A DNA stretch of 64,000 nucleotides, from the NCBI GenBank assembly GCA_014896315.1, contig JADBKP010000003.1:246134-310133 (forward strand), in the 5' to 3' direction. This document shows, one piece after another, positions 17,774-25,950 of this stretch (position 1 is the stretch's first letter; the number at the start of each line of letters is the position of its first letter). The position numbers and the translations under genes are program-made. The DNA comes from Limnochordales bacterium (GTDB lineage Bacteria; Bacillota; Limnochordia; Limnochordales; DUMU01). The notes under the pieces are model-generated. The model was not told the DNA's origin. It did not search any database and saw only the letters and a list, made by a program, of their open reading frames with translations.

Positions 17774-19765
17774 TCAGACAGCCTTGACCGCCCCGAAGTT
17801 GCATACCCGCAGACAGAGGGCACAGCGGATGCAGACATCCGGGTTGATATGGTACTTCTTGCCCTTTTCGCCGCCAATAGCTCCGCTGGGGCAGGACCGC
17901 GCGCACTGAGCACAGCCCTGGCAAAGCGCCTCATCGATGCTGTAGGTGAGCAGATCCGAGCAGCGTCCGGCCGGGCACCGGGCTTCCACCGCGTGGGTCA
18001 TGTACTCATCCCGGAAGTAGCGGAGGGTGCTCAGAACCGGGCTGGGAGCAGTCTGCCCCAAACCGCACAGGGACGTGTCCCGGATGGTCCGTCCCAACCT
18101 CTCAATCTCCTCCAGCAAGGCTGCCCGCTCTTCTGCGGTTTTCGCTGCACCCAGGCGACCGCCGTTCCATCCTGGCCTGTGCGTTATCTCCTCCAGGAGA
18201 TTGTAAAGACGCGCTATCCCCTCGCGGCAGGGCGTGCACTGGCCGCAAGACTCCTCCCGGGTGAAGTTGAGGAAGAAGCGGGCAACATCCACCATGCAGG
18301 TGGTGTCGTCCATAACCACCATACCGCCGGACCCCATGATCGCCCCGGCAGCAACCAGCGAGTCATAATCGACGGGAGTGTCAAGGAGTGCCTCCGGCAG
18401 GCATCCACCCGAGGGCCCTCCCATCTGCACGGCCTTGAACTTCCGGTCGCCCTCGATGCCGCCGCCGATCTTGAAGACGATATCCCGAATGGAGGTCCCC
18501 ATGGGTACCTCGATCAGGCCGCTCCAGCGCACCTTGCCGCTGAGAGCAAACACCTTGGTTCCCTTGCTCTTCTCCGTACCAATGGAAGCAAACCACTTGC
18601 CGCCCCGCTTCACGATATCGGGAATGTTGGCATATGTCTCGACGTTGTTGATGTTGGTCGGGCAGCCGAAGACGCCTCGCTCGGCCGGATACGGCGGCCG
18701 CGGCCGCGGCATTCCCCTCTTACCCTCGACGGAGGCGATCAGGGCGGTCTCTTCACCGCAGACAAACGCCCCGGCGCCTATTTTCAACTCGATGTCAAAT
18801 GAGAACGAGGTTCCCAGGATGTTTTCGCCGAGCAGCCCGTGCTCACGGGCTGACTCGATCGCCTTCCGCAGCCGCTCTACCGCGAGCGGGTACTCAGCCC
18901 GTACATAGATGAACCCGAAGCTGGCACCGATGGCATAAGCCGAAATGGTCATGCCCTCTAGGATGCGGAAGGGATCTCCTTCCAGGACGCTCCGGTCCAT
19001 GAAGGCGCCCGGGTCGCCCTCGTCGGCGTTGCAGATCACATACTTGGGTGAACCCTTTGCCTGCCGGGCCAGAGCCCATTTCTTACCGGTGGGGAAGCCG
19101 GCGCCACCGCGCCCCCGCAAGCCCGAAATGGTAACCTCTTCGATAACCTGCTCCGGGCTGAGCTCGAACAGGGCGCGCTGCAGACCGGCATAACCGCCAC
19201 GCTCCAGATACTCTTCCAGAGACTCGGGGTCGATGAGACCGCAGTTTTGCAGCACGATCCGGAGCTGGTGCCGCATCATGGGGTGGTCCTTAAGCAGCGG
19301 CAACCGACCGACGACTGGGAGTTCATTGGGACCAGGCTGAATGGGCGCGGTTAGCCACTCTTCTTCTGTTATGGAACGCCCTTCCATTTCCTCGAGAGAT
19401 GGCGGTTCTTCATATCCTGGAGTAACACCAAGGAGCATATCCCCCGGTACAACGCCGTTGTCCAGGTACTCGTGGAGCAAACGCTTGGCGTTCTTCTCGT
19501 TGACAGGGCCAAAGGAGAGGCGTGGCCGGCCTGGCAGCCAGACATCGACCATCACTTCCCACTTACACATGCCCATGCAACCCACCCGTTTGATCACGGC
19601 TGGGGTTCCACGGATGGCCAGCTCAGCCTCGAGAACTTGGATTACTTTTTCTGCACCGGCAGCCAACCCGCATGTTCCCGCGCCTACCAGGAAGTGGGGC
19701 TGCGCCACAACCTTGCGGGGCCTGTGCTGCTGTGCTGTCGGCCGGATCTGCAAGACCTGAGCCAT
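17774..19765 (-). CDS. hydB: NAD-linked [FeFe] hydrogenase flavin subunit HydB (NuoF-like)
   Basis: NuoF-like subunit (663 residues) that carries FMN and binds NAD(H) in the trimeric hydrogenase. It has an N-terminal thioredoxin-like [2Fe-2S] domain (residues 25-115; GAGTCGLAAGAEK and VGCMGMCKWE supply the cysteines), the FMN/NAD segment GLRGRGGAGFPTGKKWAL (about 215-232), a [4Fe-4S] site ESCGQCTPCREG, and two C-terminal ferredoxin motifs (CQGCAQCARSCPSG and CIRCALCLRVCNFGAV). This is the domain set of HydB proteins of electron-bifurcating hydrogenases, not plain respiratory NuoF. The ATG at 19765 has GGAGGAGAGG upstream, and the gene follows hydC by four bases. Confidence 0.96.
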   Translation of the reverse strand: MAQVLQIRPTAQQHRPRKVVAQPHFLVGAGTCGLAAGAEKVIQVLEAELAIRGTPAVIKRVGCMGMCKWEVMVDVWLPGRPRLSFGPVNEKNAKRLLHEYLDNGVVPGDMLLGVTPGYEEPPSLEEMEGRSITEEEWLTAPIQPGPNELPVVGRLPLLKDHPMMRHQLRIVLQNCGLIDPESLEEYLERGGYAGLQRALFELSPEQVIEEVTISGLRGRGGAGFPTGKKWALARQAKGSPKYVICNADEGDPGAFMDRSVLEGDPFRILEGMTISAYAIGASFGFIYVRAEYPLAVERLRKAIESAREHGLLGENILGTSFSFDIELKIGAGAFVCGEETALIASVEGKRGMPRPRPPYPAERGVFGCPTNINNVETYANIPDIVKRGGKWFASIGTEKSKGTKVFALSGKVRWSGLIEVPMGTSIRDIVFKIGGGIEGDRKFKAVQMGGPSGGCLPEALLDTPVDYDSLVAAGAIMGSGGMVVMDDTTCMVDVARFFLNFTREESCGQCTPCREGIARLYNLLEEITHRPGWNGGRLGAAKTAEERAALLEEIERLGRTIRDTSLCGLGQTAPSPVLSTLRYFRDEYMTHAVEARCPAGRCSDLLTYSIDEALCQGCAQCARSCPSGAIGGEKGKKYHINPDVCIRCALCLRVCNFGAVKAV

Positions 19766-19769
19766 AACC

Positions 19770-20213
19770 TTATCCTCTCCTCCGATAACGAGCGAGAATC
19801 CTCGGGATCTCCCGGGGGGTTACCCGTCCATAGACGTCATCTCCCACAACCATGGCCGGGGACATGCTGCAAGCACCCAGGCAAGCTACGGTCTCCAGGC
19901 TGAAAAGACCGTCCGGAGTCGTCTCTCCCGGCTCGATGCCCAGTTCGGAACGGAGCCGCTCCAAAAGCCCCTGACCGCCCTGCACATGACAGGCCGTGCC
20001 GGTGCAGACCCGGATCGGGTACTTCCCGGGCTTGGAAAGTTTAAAGAAATTATAGAAACTGGCCACCCCATAGGCCTGGGCGACCGAAATGCCTGCCGCC
20101 CGGGCACAACGGGCCACCTCTTCTCGCGGCAGATAACCGTACCGCTCCTGCACCTCCTGCAGCAGGACGATGATAGAGGGCCTCGTCTTGACCGGGCTGA
20201 CAACAGTGGCCAT
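19770..20213 (-). CDS. hydC: NAD-linked [FeFe] hydrogenase small subunit HydC (NuoE-like)
   Basis: NuoE-like thioredoxin-fold subunit (147 residues) binding one [2Fe-2S] cluster. The ligands are visible as CTGTACHVQGG and CLGACSMSPAMVV. The helical N-terminal part (PSIIVLLQEVQERYGYLPREEVARCARA) is typical of NuoE/HydC. The ATG at 20213 has GAGGAGG upstream. First gene of the operon hydC-hydB-hydA-ECF-like, separated from hydB by only four bases. The 200 bases before it hold a repeated ATCACTTGT motif that may be a control site. Confidence 0.95.
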   Translation of the reverse strand: MATVVSPVKTRPSIIVLLQEVQERYGYLPREEVARCARAAGISVAQAYGVASFYNFFKLSKPGKYPIRVCTGTACHVQGGQGLLERLRSELGIEPGETTPDGLFSLETVACLGACSMSPAMVVGDDVYGRVTPREIPRILARYRRRG

Positions 20214-20280
20214 GCCGCCTGCCTCCTCACTACGTTCTTAATCTACCGTGCTCCGGGGATGCTGGCTATTGATTCCTGAT

Positions 20281-20306
20281 ATCACTTGTGCACACAATCA
20301 CTTGTA
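20281..20306. promoter_or_regulatory. Possible operator upstream of hydC
   Basis: ATCACTTGT occurs twice as a direct repeat (20281-20289 and 20297-20305), and between them TTGTG-CA-CACAA forms a dyad (20286-20297). It lies about 70 bases before the hydC start codon on the divergent-facing side, in an AT-rich patch. It resembles the half-sites of redox regulator Rex (TTGTG/CACAA) but with the wrong spacing, so the protein that binds it, if any, is unknown. Confidence 0.35.
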
Positions 20307-20420
20307 CTATTATGATATATGCACCGCCGGGGAGCAAGGGGCTACCGGAAGAGGACGGTACAGCTTCAACGGCCAGGGATCGTTCTGCTCCGAAGCGCTG
20401 TGATTACAATGCCTAACAAT

Positions 20421-21021
20421 TTACATTTCTTCTGGTGCGGCCAGCCCGAGCAGTCTCAACCCGTTGCGGATCACTTGGCACGTCGTCCTCATGCGGGAGT
20501 AGACTCGCTTGAGATCCCGGACGCTCCAGTCCCGAAACTGTTGCCACAGCGCGGTGGCTTCCGGATCGCCCATTTCAAGCCGGCGAAACCAGGCCCGCCC
20601 CCTTCCTCCTCCAGCGCGGAATCCGCCTGCGCCTCCTGTGAAACCGGACGTAGAGGTCAAGCAGTTCGCACATGGGATGTTGCTGAACCCTACCTGGATC
20701 GCCCCAGCGTTTGTAAGCGGCGATGACCTGACCGAATTGCGTACCCCAGTCACCCAGTAACAGATCTTTATCACTTCGTAACCCAGCGCCTCAAAGATCC
20801 TCGACAGTGCCTGGCCTATCCTGGTGGTCCGGAGGTGGTGTATGCCAAAGCGTGTGGGAATGGCGCAATACCCGTGCCAGGGCGAAACAGGGCAGCGCAG
20901 ACCGCCCAACTCGGGACTGGGCGGGGTGGCGAGTTCAAGCCCTGCTACTTGCGCCTTCCGGCAGCAGCGGCCGAACGGCGGAGTTGATCCTCTCCTTGAG
21001 TGCCTCATGAAGCTGTTGCAT
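20421..21021 (-). pseudogene. argS: Degraded arginyl-tRNA synthetase gene
   Basis: About 600 bases on the minus strand carry scrambled pieces of class I arginyl-tRNA synthetase in the right order. The start is intact (ATG at 21021, GAGGTGG upstream, peptide MQQLHEALKERINSAVRPLL), followed by a stop and frame changes. Next come FALARVLR, then [23 protein letters not shown] (the HIGH region), then in another frame GDWGTQFG-like and AAYKRWGDP, then [20 protein letters not shown] with FRDWSVRDLKRVYSRM. It ends with LRLLGLAAPEEM, the C-terminal signature. The middle and most of the C-terminal half (about 350 residues, including KMSKS and the anticodon domain) is deleted. It must be nonfunctional. 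A working argS should exist elsewhere. Confidence 0.8.
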
Positions 21022-21745
21022 ATCCTGTCCACCTCGTTTGGCCGTGGACGTTGCATCTCTGGAGTTGCATTTGGCAGCCCTCTACATCGACGTTGCGACA
21101 CCGCAGAGTTGTTGCGAGGTGCTGCGGTATGTTGTTCCCAACCAGTTGTTGCGGGTGAGTTATTGCTACTCGCTTCGGTCGTGCGGGAGGACGGCCCGGT
21201 AGACGCGGAGATGGAGTTGCAGACCCCTTTGTTTCGGGCCAAGTATTGCGACGTAGCGAGCGGCCCGGGACCCAAGGCTATAAAAGTTTCAAACCCCTTT
21301 GTTACGGGTCAAGCGTTGCAACCGAGTCGGGAGCGCCCTCGCTTACCTGGGGCTCTGCCGATCCAGGAATGCCAGGAATTAAGATCCTGGGCGACTGGGC
21401 CCGATCCCGCGATTTTGGCAGGCACCAGACAGCACATTCAGAAAGATTTTCCAGTTGCCGATCTGCCTTGCCCCAAAAAGATCCCGTTGTCAAGTTGCAA
21501 GCTATGCAACCCAGCACTTCCCTGCCATCAGTTCGCCATCACGCCGGCAACTCCTGCAACACTTCCTCGAACGAGCAGGCAAGCCTACCCCGGCTGCATC
21601 GGCGCGACAGTTGCCGGAGTCCGCAAGTCAAGAACGGATCGGGTAGACCACAGAGTACAGGGAGCGCCCTAGGTATGACATCAAGACCGCGCCAGGAAAC
21701 AGACTAAACACCAACAACTCGAAAATCCTGCGTGGAGGGAGTTCA
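21022..21745. other. Gene-free 724-base stretch
   Basis: No coding sequence with a credible ribosome site or family resemblance is seen between the argS remnant and the small gene at 21746. Frames that are open across it have the composition of shadows. The stretch is rich in GTTGC and GCAAC words, and contains the repeat units described as a relic CRISPR array (21131-21322). Together with the broken argS it looks like a decaying accessory segment. Confidence 0.6.
21131..21322. CRISPR. Relic CRISPR-like array (two clear and one degenerate repeat)
   Basis: Two 37-nt units at 21216-21252 and 21286-21322 are 81 percent identical (30 of 37) and have typical CRISPR repeat form: they begin GTTGC/GTTTC, contain ACCCCTTTGTT and end GCGAC/GCAAC, so the ends are inverted. 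The spacer between them is 33 nt. A third, more degenerate 39-nt unit lies at 21131-21169 (starts GTTGT, ends ATTGCTAC), 46 nt before. A fourth possible unit is 21064-21099 (starts GTTGCA, ends TTGCGAC), 31 nt away. No cas gene is in the window. The divergence between repeats suggests a dead array, but chance similarity cannot be excluded. Confidence 0.42.
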
Positions 21746-21994
21746 ATGATAGAGTCGAATGGTAAGGAGAGGGCGGGCCAGGTCGGGGAGTACGGCGGAT
21801 CCACCGGCAGGGAACACTTCGGGTACAGGATTGCCTCACTGTCTCCCCGGCAACTGGAGATTGTCCAGGCTACTGAGAGCCTGCTCTCCCTGACCGCCGG
21901 AAAACGGCTCGTGGTGGTGGTATACGAATCGACCGCGGCGACCGGTGAGTTGCATAATGAGAGGCAAGATAATCAGGGCGGTAAGGACATTTAG
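21746..21994 (+). CDS. Small hypothetical protein (82 residues)
   Basis: Unrecognised. The ATG at 21746 follows GGAGGGAG with normal spacing, which supports translation. The central part (YRIASLSPRQLEIVQATESLLSLTAGKRLVVVVYE) looks like one helix then a beta-strand; the ends are polar and Gly-rich. No signal peptide or membrane helix. Its last 38 bases overlap the start of the CCA-adding enzyme gene (ATG at 21957) in another frame, suggesting translational coupling if both starts are right. It may be a real small cytosolic protein or an upstream frame of the cca transcript. Confidence 0.5.
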   Translation: MIESNGKERAGQVGEYGGSTGREHFGYRIASLSPRQLEIVQATESLLSLTAGKRLVVVVYESTAATGELHNERQDNQGGKDI

Positions 21995-23435
21995 AATATT
22001 CCAGCGGCCGGCTGCCCTGGCCGACGACAGCAGGCCCTTTCTCCTGCCCGGTGTCCCGGCCTGGGTGCTGACCGTCGCAACACGCCTGCAGGCCGCGGGA
22101 CACCAGGCCTTTCTCGTCGGCGGTTGCGTCCGCGACCGCCTGCTTGGCCGTGAACCCAAAGACTGGGACATTGCCACCGACGCCCGCCCGGAGCAGGTGC
22201 AACAGCTGTTTGAACATACGGTGCCGACGGGGATCAAGTATGGCACCGTAACGGTACTCGCTCCCCCTGGCACAACTCCGTCCCGGGTAGAAGTGACCAC
22301 CTTCCGCCGGGACATCGGAACCCGGGATCAGCGACATCCTGCCGAGGTGGTCTTCGGCAGTTCGCTGGTAGACGATCTGGCCCGGCGTGATTTCACCGTC
22401 AACGCCATGGCCTGGGACCCTCGGCCGGGCCACGAACGCCTGCTCGACCCGTGGAAGGGGCGGCAGGACCTGCAACGCCGGCTGATCCGCGCCGTCGGCA
22501 ACCCGCGTGAACGCTTCCGGGAAGATGCTCTGCGCATGCTGCGGGCAGTTCGCTTAGCCGCCGAGCTTGGCTTCCGTTTAGAAGCACGCACCCGGGCGGC
22601 AATCCGCCGGGAGGCTGCCGGGGTCGATGCCCTCAGCCGGGAAAGAGTCCGGGACGAGCTGCTCCGCATCCTCGCCTCTCCCGACCCCCAGTGGGCGCTC
22701 TGGGAGATGCAGGACCTGGGCCTGCTATTTCGTATCATCCCAGAACTCGAACCCACTTACCACCTGCCTCAGGCCAAGCCCGGCATCCTCTCGCTCCTCG
22801 ACCACCTGATCCGAACGGTACAGCACTGCCCCCCCGATCCCATCCTGCGGCTGGCAGCCTTGCTGCACGATATCGGCAAGCCAGCTACGCTTACCGTCGG
22901 GGAGACAATTCACTTCCACGGTCACGAGGTAGCAGGAGCAGAGATCGCGGCTGCCATCGCCCGCCGCCTCCGCCTTTCCCGGGCCGAGACTGAGCGTATC
23001 GAGTCCCTGATCCGCATGCATATGTTCTCCGTTGCCACGGTCACCCGCAAGACCCTGCGCCGATGGCTGGGGCAGTATGGCGAGGAATGGGTGCGCCAGC
23101 TCATCGCCCTGCGCCGGGCCGACAGCCTGGCCAGCGGCATGCCGGCAGACGAGCCCGACCCCTGGCTCGACCGTCTGGAGGATGAGCTAAACGAGATTCT
23201 GCACCGGTCCGAAGCGTTCCGCCTTGAAGATCTGGCGCTGGGCGGACGGGACGTTATGCGCATTCTCAACCTCAAGCCCGGCCCTGCGGTAGGAGAGGCG
23301 TTGCGTTATCTTTACGAACGGGTGCTGGAAGACCCCACCCTCAACACACCAGACAAACTGGGTGAGTTGCTGAAAGAATACTGGCGAAATCGTCAATCCA
23401 GCGGCGAAGAAGGAAGAACAAGCGAAAAGGCCTAA
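21957..23435 (+). CDS. cca: CCA tRNA nucleotidyltransferase / poly(A) polymerase family protein
   Basis: Adds or repairs the 3' CCA of tRNAs using CTP and ATP. About 492 residues. The class II nucleotidyltransferase head is clear: FLVGGCVRDRLLGREPKDWDIATDARPEQV, with the metal-binding D-x-D of DWDIA, then DFTVNAMAWD, RFREDALRMLRAVRLAAELGF. An HD domain follows (LLHDIGKPATLT, FHGHEVAGAEIAAAIARRLRLS). The C-terminal segment fits long clostridial CCA enzymes with an HD domain. The ATG at 21957 has GGTGAG upstream; a GTG at 21945 is also in frame. Confidence 0.92.
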   Translation: MRGKIIRAVRTFRIFQRPAALADDSRPFLLPGVPAWVLTVATRLQAAGHQAFLVGGCVRDRLLGREPKDWDIATDARPEQVQQLFEHTVPTGIKYGTVTVLAPPGTTPSRVEVTTFRRDIGTRDQRHPAEVVFGSSLVDDLARRDFTVNAMAWDPRPGHERLLDPWKGRQDLQRRLIRAVGNPRERFREDALRMLRAVRLAAELGFRLEARTRAAIRREAAGVDALSRERVRDELLRILASPDPQWALWEMQDLGLLFRIIPELEPTYHLPQAKPGILSLLDHLIRTVQHCPPDPILRLAALLHDIGKPATLTVGETIHFHGHEVAGAEIAAAIARRLRLSRAETERIESLIRMHMFSVATVTRKTLRRWLGQYGEEWVRQLIALRRADSLASGMPADEPDPWLDRLEDELNEILHRSEAFRLEDLALGGRDVMRILNLKPGPAVGEALRYLYERVLEDPTLNTPDKLGELLKEYWRNRQSSGEEGRTSEKA

Positions 23436-23557
23436 ACCTGGTGCAATAGTTCCGCTAGAGTAGCCTACGAGCTGCCGGCATGACCATCCAACTCTTGATG
23501 CGCAATGCTCCCAGGACTCGCTCGCACTTACTTGACACTCACGGCGGGGCCCGCCAG

Positions 23558-23586
23558 TTGCACCCGCAGGACATGCCGGGTATACT
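23558..23586 (+). promoter_or_regulatory. Candidate sigma-A promoter of the zinc-ribbon gene
   Basis: TTGCAC at 23558-23563 and TATACT at 23581-23586 are separated by 17 bases. The expected start of transcription lies close to the ribosome site GGAGGT (23595-23600) of the gene that starts at 23610, giving a very short leader. Confidence 0.35.
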
Positions 23587-23609
23587 CGCGCCCTGGAGGT
23601 GTTCTGTCC

Positions 23610-23882
23610 GTGCCCAGCTACGAGTTTCGCTGCAACCAATGCAACCGGGAATTTGTCGTAAAGATCAGCTACAGCGAGAAAAGCTCCGTACGGTGCCCAG
23701 ACTGCGGGAGCGGCGATCTCAAGGAGCTGTTCGGTCGCTATCATTTCATCGCCCCCGGCGTAGGGGCGCCGGACGTGGAGAAAAGCAGTTCCAACGGCGC
23801 CGGCTCCAAAGCTGCTGCCAGGTCCGGATCAGAATCAGGATCGGGCTGCAGCTGCGGCGGTTCCTGCTCCTGTGCTGTCTGA
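23610..23882 (+). CDS. FmdB-family zinc-ribbon protein
   Basis: Small protein (90 residues) of the FmdB putative regulatory family. It begins VPSYEFRCNQCNREFVVK and has the two zinc knuckles CNQC and CPDC (VRCPDCGSGDLKELF), the family's usual layout. The tail is flexible and ends in a Ser/Gly/Cys-rich segment (SGCSCGGSCSCAV), which may bind metal as in relatives. The GTG at 23610 has GGAGGT nine bases upstream; the open frame before it is not coding. Function is unknown beyond proposed regulation. Confidence 0.82.
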   Translation: MPSYEFRCNQCNREFVVKISYSEKSSVRCPDCGSGDLKELFGRYHFIAPGVGAPDVEKSSSNGAGSKAAARSGSESGSGCSCGGSCSCAV

Positions 23883-24001
23883 GCGGCTCGTTTGTCTGCT
23901 CGAGTAGCAGAGTGACTACCGGGCCGGGGAACCGCCAGGCTTTCCCGGACCCGGCCATACCGTATTTTGTTTCCGGCCGCCTGCCAAACCGCTTATCCCT
24001 C

Positions 24002-24328
24002 TCAAAGCACTAACGAGATCAACCAGGCGAGCAACGCGATAGGTGCTACCACGATCAGCAACGGCACAAGCAAGACAGCAACGCTAACCCCAAGAGCAAA
24101 GACTATGGCCATCAGGGCCACGAGCAAGGCAAGCCCCACCACCGGGGCAACTACGCCTGCAAGCACCAGTACCACAATGAGGCCGGCAACCAACGCCGAG
24201 AACGAGCCGACCAGGAATTTCAGCAAAGGACTCCGAGGCGTCCACGAGCCAATGCGGACATCCCAGTTTGCAGGACGCAAACCGTGCAGTTGAATGTGAA
24301 TCCTGCCGCCTTCGCTTATCTTTAACAC
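24002..24328 (-). CDS. Small membrane protein of unknown function
   Basis: Unrecognised 108-residue protein. The first 45 residues are soluble and polar (KISEGGRIHIQLHGLRP, then WDVRIGSWTPRSP). The rest is almost all hydrophobic: two or three membrane helices from FLVGSFSALVAGLIVVLVLAG to the C-terminus ALLAWLISLVL. The GTG at 24328 has GGAAGGAGG seven bases upstream; an ATG at 24355 lies before that ribosome site and is rejected. It stands alone, convergent with the FmdB gene and divergent from hflX. Confidence 0.65.
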   Translation of the reverse strand: MLKISEGGRIHIQLHGLRPANWDVRIGSWTPRSPLLKFLVGSFSALVAGLIVVLVLAGVVAPVVGLALLVALMAIVFALGVSVAVLLVPLLIVVAPIALLAWLISLVL

Positions 24329-24464
24329 GATGTAGCCTCCTTCCAGGAAGAACATTACGTCAGAATCCTCCAGTAAGTAACCTAGACAGCACAGGGGACA
24401 CGCAAAGCCAGATCATCCTCATCATCCTCAGCCGGTCGGGAAAAGCTCGGAATTGCCTTCGGCA

Positions 24465-24493
24465 TTGACGCTCTCTGCGTGGCAGACTAGACT
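24465..24493 (+). promoter_or_regulatory. Sigma-A-type promoter of hflX
   Basis: TTGACG (24465-24470) and TAGACT (24488-24493) are 17 bases apart, 31 bases before the hflX start codon. The ribosome site GGGGGGAG follows. Good match to the housekeeping consensus at -35, fair at -10. Confidence 0.55.
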
Positions 24494-24523
24494 TCAGGTG
24501 GCAATCACCGGGGGGAGTATTCC

Positions 24524-25888
24524 ATGCCGCGTCAACTCTACGAGACTGCCGACAGCCAACCGCAACGCGCCTTTCTGGTTGGCGTCGAACTGCCGACCAC
24601 CAGAAACTCGGGCTGGAGTGCCGAGGAATCGCTGGCGGAGCTGGCCCAGCTGGCCGACACTGCCGGTGCCATCGTGGTCGGCCGGACCATCCAGCGGCGG
24701 GCCGCTCCCGATCCGGCCACTTACATAGGTGAAGGCAAGGCCTACGAGATCGAGGCAGAGCGAGCGGTCCTCGACTTCGACCTGGTGATCTTCGACGATG
24801 AGATATCCGCAGTTCAACAGCGGAATCTCGAGCAGATCATCGGCTGTGCCATTATCGACCGCACCACGCTCATCCTTGACATCTTCGCCCGGCGGGCGAG
24901 GACCTACGAAGCCAAGCTCCAGGTAGAGCTGGCCCAGCTCCAGTACCGCCTCACCCGCCTGGCCGGCAAGGGCGTCGACCTGTCCCGCCTGGGTGCGGGC
25001 ATCGGCACGCGCGGTCCCGGCGAGACCAAGCTCGAGACCGACCGGCGCCGTATCCGCGACCGCATCAGCCATCTGCAGGCCGAGCTGCGCGAGGTAGCCG
25101 CCCACCGCGAGCGCCTGCGCCGCGAACGCACCGGCAAGATCCCGGTAGTTGCCCTGACCGGCTACACCAACGCCGGCAAGTCCACCCTGCACCGAGCGCT
25201 GGCCAGCTCGGACGTCCAGGTGGAAGACCGCCTCTTTGCTACGCTGGATCCCACCGCGCGCCGGGTCGATCCGCCCGGTGGTGGTGAACCTTTCATCCTC
25301 GTAGATACGGTCGGTTTCATCCAGAAGCTGCCCCACCAGCTGGTAGCAGCTTTCCGTTCCACGCTGGAGGAAGTTATATCCGCCGATCTGATTCTGCATG
25401 TGGTCGACACGGCACACCCCAAGATGGCGGAGCAGATGGCAACCGTCAACCATGTCCTGCGTGAACTGGAGGCTGCCCAACGTTCTGCCGGCCGCAACTC
25501 CGACAACTCCTCAGCCGGCTACGACAGCATGCCTGCGAGCCGCCCGCAGATCATCGTCTTCAACAAGATCGACAAGCTTCCCGACCGGGAACTGGCGGAA
25601 CATCTGGTAAAGCAGCATCCCGGCAGTGTGGCGGTGAGTGCGTTGACCGGCGAGAACCTCGACCACCTGCTTGAGGCCATAGATCGGGCACTGGCCAACC
25701 GAAGGCAGATCATAGACGTCGTCGTCCCCTACTCTGCATCCGGCTGGGTCGCCTGGCTACACGAACGGGGCCAGGTCCTGGTGGAGGAGCATACTGCTGA
25801 AGGAACCCGTCTGCGGGTGGAGCTCCAGACCGGCCTCGCCCACCAGGTGCTGGCCCGGCTGCGGACTGCAATGAAGGGGAAGCCTTGA
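24524..25888 (+). CDS. hflX: GTPase HflX
   Basis: Ribosome-associated GTPase (454 residues) that splits stalled or inactive ribosomes. The N-terminal HflX domain (residues 15-200) holds YIGEGKAYEIEAE and the glycine-rich linker RLGAGIGTRGPGETKLETDRR. The GTPase domain has G1 GYTNAGKST, the switch/G3 region DTVGFIQKLPHQLVAAFRSTLEE, and G4 NKIDKL. The C-terminal ASGWVAWLHERGQVL is typical. The ATG at 24524 follows GGGGGGAG. Monocistronic, with its own promoter-like sequence. Confidence 0.96.
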   Translation: MPRQLYETADSQPQRAFLVGVELPTTRNSGWSAEESLAELAQLADTAGAIVVGRTIQRRAAPDPATYIGEGKAYEIEAERAVLDFDLVIFDDEISAVQQRNLEQIIGCAIIDRTTLILDIFARRARTYEAKLQVELAQLQYRLTRLAGKGVDLSRLGAGIGTRGPGETKLETDRRRIRDRISHLQAELREVAAHRERLRRERTGKIPVVALTGYTNAGKSTLHRALASSDVQVEDRLFATLDPTARRVDPPGGGEPFILVDTVGFIQKLPHQLVAAFRSTLEEVISADLILHVVDTAHPKMAEQMATVNHVLRELEAAQRSAGRNSDNSSAGYDSMPASRPQIIVFNKIDKLPDRELAEHLVKQHPGSVAVSALTGENLDHLLEAIDRALANRRQIIDVVVPYSASGWVAWLHERGQVLVEEHTAEGTRLRVELQTGLAHQVLARLRTAMKGKP

Positions 25889-25950
25889 CAACCCCCCTCT
25901 TGCACTCTCTCTTTCCGTCTCATCCATTGTGACATGGAGTCAAAACGAAG

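Noticed and set aside
16076-18802. Long plus-strand open frame opposite hydA and hydB
   Set aside because: It is the antisense of well-supported hydrogenase genes; composition and lack of a ribosome site mark it as a shadow of high-GC coding sequence.
20286-20297. Rex operator upstream of hydC
   Set aside because: The dyad has only two bases between the TTGTG and CACAA arms, while Rex sites have a longer spacer; kept only as an unnamed possible operator.
21466-21503. A further CRISPR-like unit downstream
   Set aside because: It shares CCCC, GTCAAG and TTGCAA words with the clear repeats but needs several gaps to align; not counted.
20824-21672. Plus-strand frame of 282 residues over the argS remnant and CRISPR-like repeats
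   Set aside because: Composition is random-looking, it spans the repeat units, and the minus strand has identifiable argS pieces.
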